Source of the DNA: Sphingopyxis sp. MSC1_008
GTDB taxonomy: Bacteria; Pseudomonadota; Alphaproteobacteria; Sphingomonadales; Sphingomonadaceae
Direction: 5' to 3'
Length of the DNA: 64,000 nucleotides
Assembly (NCBI RefSeq): GCF_023197165.1
Contig: NZ_JALPRD010000002.1
Coordinates: forward strand, 310,001 to 374,000
A model generated the notes under the pieces. It saw only the letters and a list, made by a program, of their open reading frames with translations, was not told the origin of the DNA and searched no databases. This document shows positions 61,757-64,000 of the stretch, one piece after another (position 1 is the stretch's first letter; each line of letters begins with the position of its first letter). Both the position numbers and the translations under genes were made by a program.

Positions 61757-62317
61757 ATGATGCGTAAGATATTGGCGACCCCGGCGGTGCTCGCTGCGTG
61801 CCTGCTGGCGGTCGCGCCTGCACAAGCGCAGTTCGGAAGCCTGCTCCGCAAGGTGACGACCCCCGCGCCGAAACCGAGCGAAGAGGGCAATGGCGGTTGC
61901 CCCAAGGGCAAGAAGGGCAGCAGCATCGGCCGCAACATCCTCGGCAATGTGTTGAACGACGCGGTCGGCGATGCGGCGAGCAAGGCCGGCGTCTACAGCT
62001 ATGTGCCGATCGGCGAGGTCAGCGGGACGCTGACCGATGCGATAGCCTGCCGCCTCGATCCCGCCGAGCAGGTGCAGGCGGCGGCAGCGACCGAGGAGGT
62101 GACGCGCGGCGAAGAGGTCGGCGCGACCGCGAACTGGACGAGCGAAACGCGTCAGAATGTCAGCGGCTCTTCGACCATCGCGGCGAAGAACGAACTCGCC
62201 GACGGCTCCCAATGTATGAACGTCACCGACATCGTCATCGTCGAGGGCGAGGAAACGCGCGTGTCGAAACGGATGTGCAAGGGCCCCGGCCAGGCGCGCT
62301 ATGTCCTTGCGGCGTAA
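61757..62317 (+). CDS. exported protein of unknown function
   Basis: 186 residues from ATG 61757 (ATG 61760 and GTG 61748 are alternatives). Signal peptide with core ATPAVLAACLLAVA and cleavage after AQAQ. The mature part is low in hydrophobicity, with two Cys pairs (SQCMNV, KRMCKG, and GGCPKG, IACRLD), hinting at disulfides. No family recognised. It overlaps the next gene by 17 bases, so they form a unit. Confidence 0.75.
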   Translation: MMRKILATPAVLAACLLAVAPAQAQFGSLLRKVTTPAPKPSEEGNGGCPKGKKGSSIGRNILGNVLNDAVGDAASKAGVYSYVPIGEVSGTLTDAIACRLDPAEQVQAAAATEEVTRGEEVGATANWTSETRQNVSGSSTIAAKNELADGSQCMNVTDIVIVEGEETRVSKRMCKGPGQARYVLAA

Positions 62318-63017
62318 AGCGTTTCGCGTTGCCGCGGCGGCGGGGCTGGTCGCGTGCCTGACCGGCGCCGCCAAGCCGGCGATCGATCCCGCGAATCCGA
62401 CTTGCCCGCTGACCCCCGACTGGTCGGCGAACCCGACGATGAAGCTGACCCCCGTCGCCAAGAAGAATGGCAAGGTGCTGCTCGCCGAGGGGCGGATCGA
62501 TGCGGGGCTGCCCGACCGGCTGAAGGCGGCGCTCGCCGCCAATCCCGACGTCAGCGAAGTGTGGCTGCGCTCGCCCGGCGGCGACGCGCGCGCGGGCAAT
62601 GCCGCGGGTCGGATCATCCGTTCGAACTTCGGGCTGACGACGCGCATCCCGGCGGGCTGGGCCTGTTTCAGCGCGTGCAATTTCATCTTCATGGGCGGCC
62701 AGCCGCGCGTGATCGATCCCGGCGGGCTGTTCATCGTCCATATGTTCACGCGCACCGGCGACCGCAGCGCGATCGACATGAGCGTCGCGATGGGCACCGA
62801 TGCGACCAAGGAGCTGATCGGCGATATCGAACAGGATGCCGCCTTGCTGGCGAGCGAGGACAATGATTTCCTGATCCGCATGGGCGTATCGCGCAAGCTG
62901 CTGACCGAGGTGATGTATCAGCAAAAGGCGCTGGCGAACGCCGACGACAAGTCGACGCGGCGCTGCCTGACGCAGGCCGAGGTCAAGACCTATAACGTTG
63001 CAAATAACAACGAATAG
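62301..63017 (+). CDS. exported ClpP/crotonase-like (COG3904-type) protein
   Basis: 238 residues from ATG 62301 inside the preceding gene. A signal peptide is followed by a domain with LRSPGGDARAGNAAG (about 93-107), WACFSACNFIFMGG (about 119-132) and FIVHMF (about 143), which fits the ClpP-like periplasmic family with a possible Ser nucleophile in CFSAC and a His. Family members are largely uncharacterised. A putative protease fold is an inference from pattern. Confidence 0.7.
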   Translation: MSLRRKAFRVAAAAGLVACLTGAAKPAIDPANPTCPLTPDWSANPTMKLTPVAKKNGKVLLAEGRIDAGLPDRLKAALAANPDVSEVWLRSPGGDARAGNAAGRIIRSNFGLTTRIPAGWACFSACNFIFMGGQPRVIDPGGLFIVHMFTRTGDRSAIDMSVAMGTDATKELIGDIEQDAALLASEDNDFLIRMGVSRKLLTEVMYQQKALANADDKSTRRCLTQAEVKTYNVANNNE

Positions 63018-63050
63018 GATAGTCTCTTCGTCAAAATAGGAGAGGCTGCC

Positions 63051-63653
63051 ATGAACGAGACGACGCACGATCACGCCACATTCCGGTCGATGATCGACGG
63101 AACGCAGGAAGATTGGGACATTATCGCGCGCGAGCAAAAGGAGTTCGCGCCGAACAATGGCAAGCGCATCCTCGACCATCTGAAGCTGCTCGGCGGCGAT
63201 TATGGCGGCTTTCCGGTCGACCGGCTTGAACATTGCCTGCAGACCGCGACGCGTGCGCATCGTGACGGCCGCGACGAGGAATATGTCGTGATGGCGCTGC
63301 TCCACGACATCGGCGACACGCTGGGCGCGTTCAACCATCCCGACGTCGCGGCGGCGATCCTCAAGCCCTTCCTGTCAGAAGAAAACCTGTGGATCGTCCA
63401 GCATCATGGCGTGTTCCAGGGCCATTATTTCTTCCACTATCTGGGGCTCGACCGCGACATGCGCGACCAGTTCCGCGACAGCCCGCATTATGCCGCGTGC
63501 GCCGAATTCTGCGAGAAATATGACGCGCCGGCGTTCGACCCCGACTATGACAGCGAACCATTGGAGTTTTTCGAGCCGATGGTGATGCGGCTCTGCTCCC
63601 ATCCGCGCACGAGCATCTACAAGAAGGTGATGATCGAGGAAGCGGCGGAGTAA
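63051..63653 (+). CDS. HD-domain protein (possible phosphonate-type oxygenase or phosphohydrolase)
   Basis: 200 residues from ATG 63051, preceded by AGGAGAGG. HD motif MALLHDIGDTLG (about 84-95), earlier His in EHCLQTATRAHRDG and later HHGVFQGHYFFHYLG (about 123-137). The pattern HH..G..GHYFFHYLG resembles HD-domain phosphonate-degradation oxygenases (PhnZ type) but no phn gene is nearby, so an HD phosphohydrolase is possible too. A terminator follows. Confidence 0.82.
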   Translation: MNETTHDHATFRSMIDGTQEDWDIIAREQKEFAPNNGKRILDHLKLLGGDYGGFPVDRLEHCLQTATRAHRDGRDEEYVVMALLHDIGDTLGAFNHPDVAAAILKPFLSEENLWIVQHHGVFQGHYFFHYLGLDRDMRDQFRDSPHYAACAEFCEKYDAPAFDPDYDSEPLEFFEPMVMRLCSHPRTSIYKKVMIEEAAE

Positions 63654-63657
63654 AAAG

Positions 63658-63680
63658 AACCCCGGCTTTCGCCGGGGTTT
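63658..63680. terminator. rho-independent terminator after the HD-domain gene
   Basis: AACCCCGGC-TTTC-GCCGGGGTT, then T. Placed between two convergent genes, so it may serve both. Confidence 0.85.
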
Positions 63681-63692
63681 CCATTTCCGGGC

Positions 63693-64000
63693 TTACTTGC
63701 CCTTGAATTCGGTCTTTCGCTTCTGCTGGAACGCCATGATGCCTTCCATCGCGTCGGCGGTACCGCCTGCGATGAACTGGCCCTTGGCTTCGGCGTCGAG
63801 CGTGGTCGCGAAATCCTGCGTCAGGCCGTCGCGGAGTATCTTGCGCATCGTGCCGAGCGCGATCGTCGGGCCGTTGGCGAGGCGCATGGCGAGCGCCTTG
63901 GCCTCGGTCAGCAGGTCGGCATCTTCGACGCTCTTGTAGATCATGCCCCAGTCGGCGGCCTGATCGGCCGAAATCTTCTCGCCCAGCATCATCATCTGCA
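63693..64000 (-). CDS. enoyl-CoA hydratase/isomerase family protein, C-terminal fragment
   Basis: The frame is open to the right edge, so only about 102 C-terminal residues are seen; the ATG near 63995 is internal. The sequence MLGEKISADQAADWGMIYKSV (part of it) and AFQQKRKTEFKGK at the end are typical of crotonase-fold enzymes (PaaG-like). It acts on CoA thioesters in fatty acid or aromatic degradation. It is convergent with the HD-domain gene. Confidence 0.88.
   Translation of the reverse strand, partial: QMMMLGEKISADQAADWGMIYKSVEDADLLTEAKALAMRLANGPTIALGTMRKILRDGLTQDFATTLDAEAKGQFIAGGTADAMEGIMAFQQKRKTEFKGK

Noticed and set aside
63051..63653. Calling the HD protein PhnZ
   Set aside because: No phosphonate genes nearby; the general HD pattern alone is not enough.
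1..64000. CRISPR array, rRNA operon, IS element or prophage
   Set aside because: No regular spaced repeats, no rRNA sequence, and no transposase, integrase or phage structural gene was seen.

Overview
This window reads as chromosomal DNA of a high-GC alphaproteobacterium, most likely a sphingomonad (Sphingomonadaceae; Sphingopyxis or Sphingomonas type). The basis is inference from gene content, not a database match. It carries three TonB-dependent receptors each paired with its own regulator, a Caulobacter/Xanthomonas-style maltose receptor locus, the order aroA-cmk-rpsA-ihfB, a TIGR02300 (FYDLN acid) protein, a class II AroA, and a bo3 quinol oxidase operon ending in RegB/RegA-type regulators. 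No prophage, transposase, CRISPR array or rRNA was seen; the DNA looks like uniform host sequence.

Layout. 1-6 kb: a 5'-cut DUF4153 membrane protein, then gatC-gatA-gatB (tRNA amidotransferase) and a secreted amidohydrolase. 6-13 kb: a secreted protein of unknown function, a second secreted amidohydrolase, a small proline-rich protein, tRNA-Leu(UAG), trigger factor with an unusual His-rich and Lys/Ala-rich tail, a 3-methyladenine-type DNA glycosylase, a 2Fe-2S ferredoxin, an RlmB-like rRNA methyltransferase, and tRNA-Tyr followed by a duplicated copy of its own 3' end. 13-18 kb: a TetR regulator divergent from a TonB receptor plus sulfatase pair. 18-31 kb: a maltose/alpha-glucan locus (MFS sugar transporter, LacI regulator, MalA-like receptor, flavin-dependent halogenase-like protein, two GH13 enzymes, one GH97 enzyme), with two related palindromes as candidate LacI operators. 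31-36.5 kb: a second regulated uptake cassette (TetR, perfect 18-bp palindrome, TonB receptor, esterase, amidase). 36.5-41.3 kb: an unknown gene, a metallo-beta-lactamase-fold hydrolase, a second unknown protein, a YdeI-like protein and an MHS-family transporter. 41.4-48.2 kb: cyoABCD-SURF1-regB-regA as one tightly packed operon. 48.2-56 kb: a prolyl oligopeptidase, a DUF4112 protein, a solute-binding lipoprotein, an alpha/beta hydrolase, tRNA-Leu(UAA), and an ABC-2 exporter pair. 56-64 kb: ihfB, rpsA, cmk, aroA (all minus strand), the TIGR02300 protein, tRNA-Ala(GGC), an Rrf2 regulator, a pair of exported proteins, an HD-domain protein and a 3'-terminal fragment of an enoyl-CoA hydratase.

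How the parts work together. The accessory part is organised as repeated 'receptor plus periplasmic hydrolase plus local repressor' units, a usual scavenging design in sphingomonads. The maltose unit can be read from outside in: receptor import across the outer membrane, hydrolysis by the GH13 and GH97 enzymes, MFS uptake, and LacI control. The substrates of the sulfatase cassette and of the esterase/amidase cassette cannot be told from sequence. Intergenic gaps carry at least six inverted-repeat elements, four of which begin with TCGTCA and end with TGACGA or a close variant. Start codons below were chosen from ribosome-binding sites, signal peptides and overlaps, and several differ from the longest open frame.
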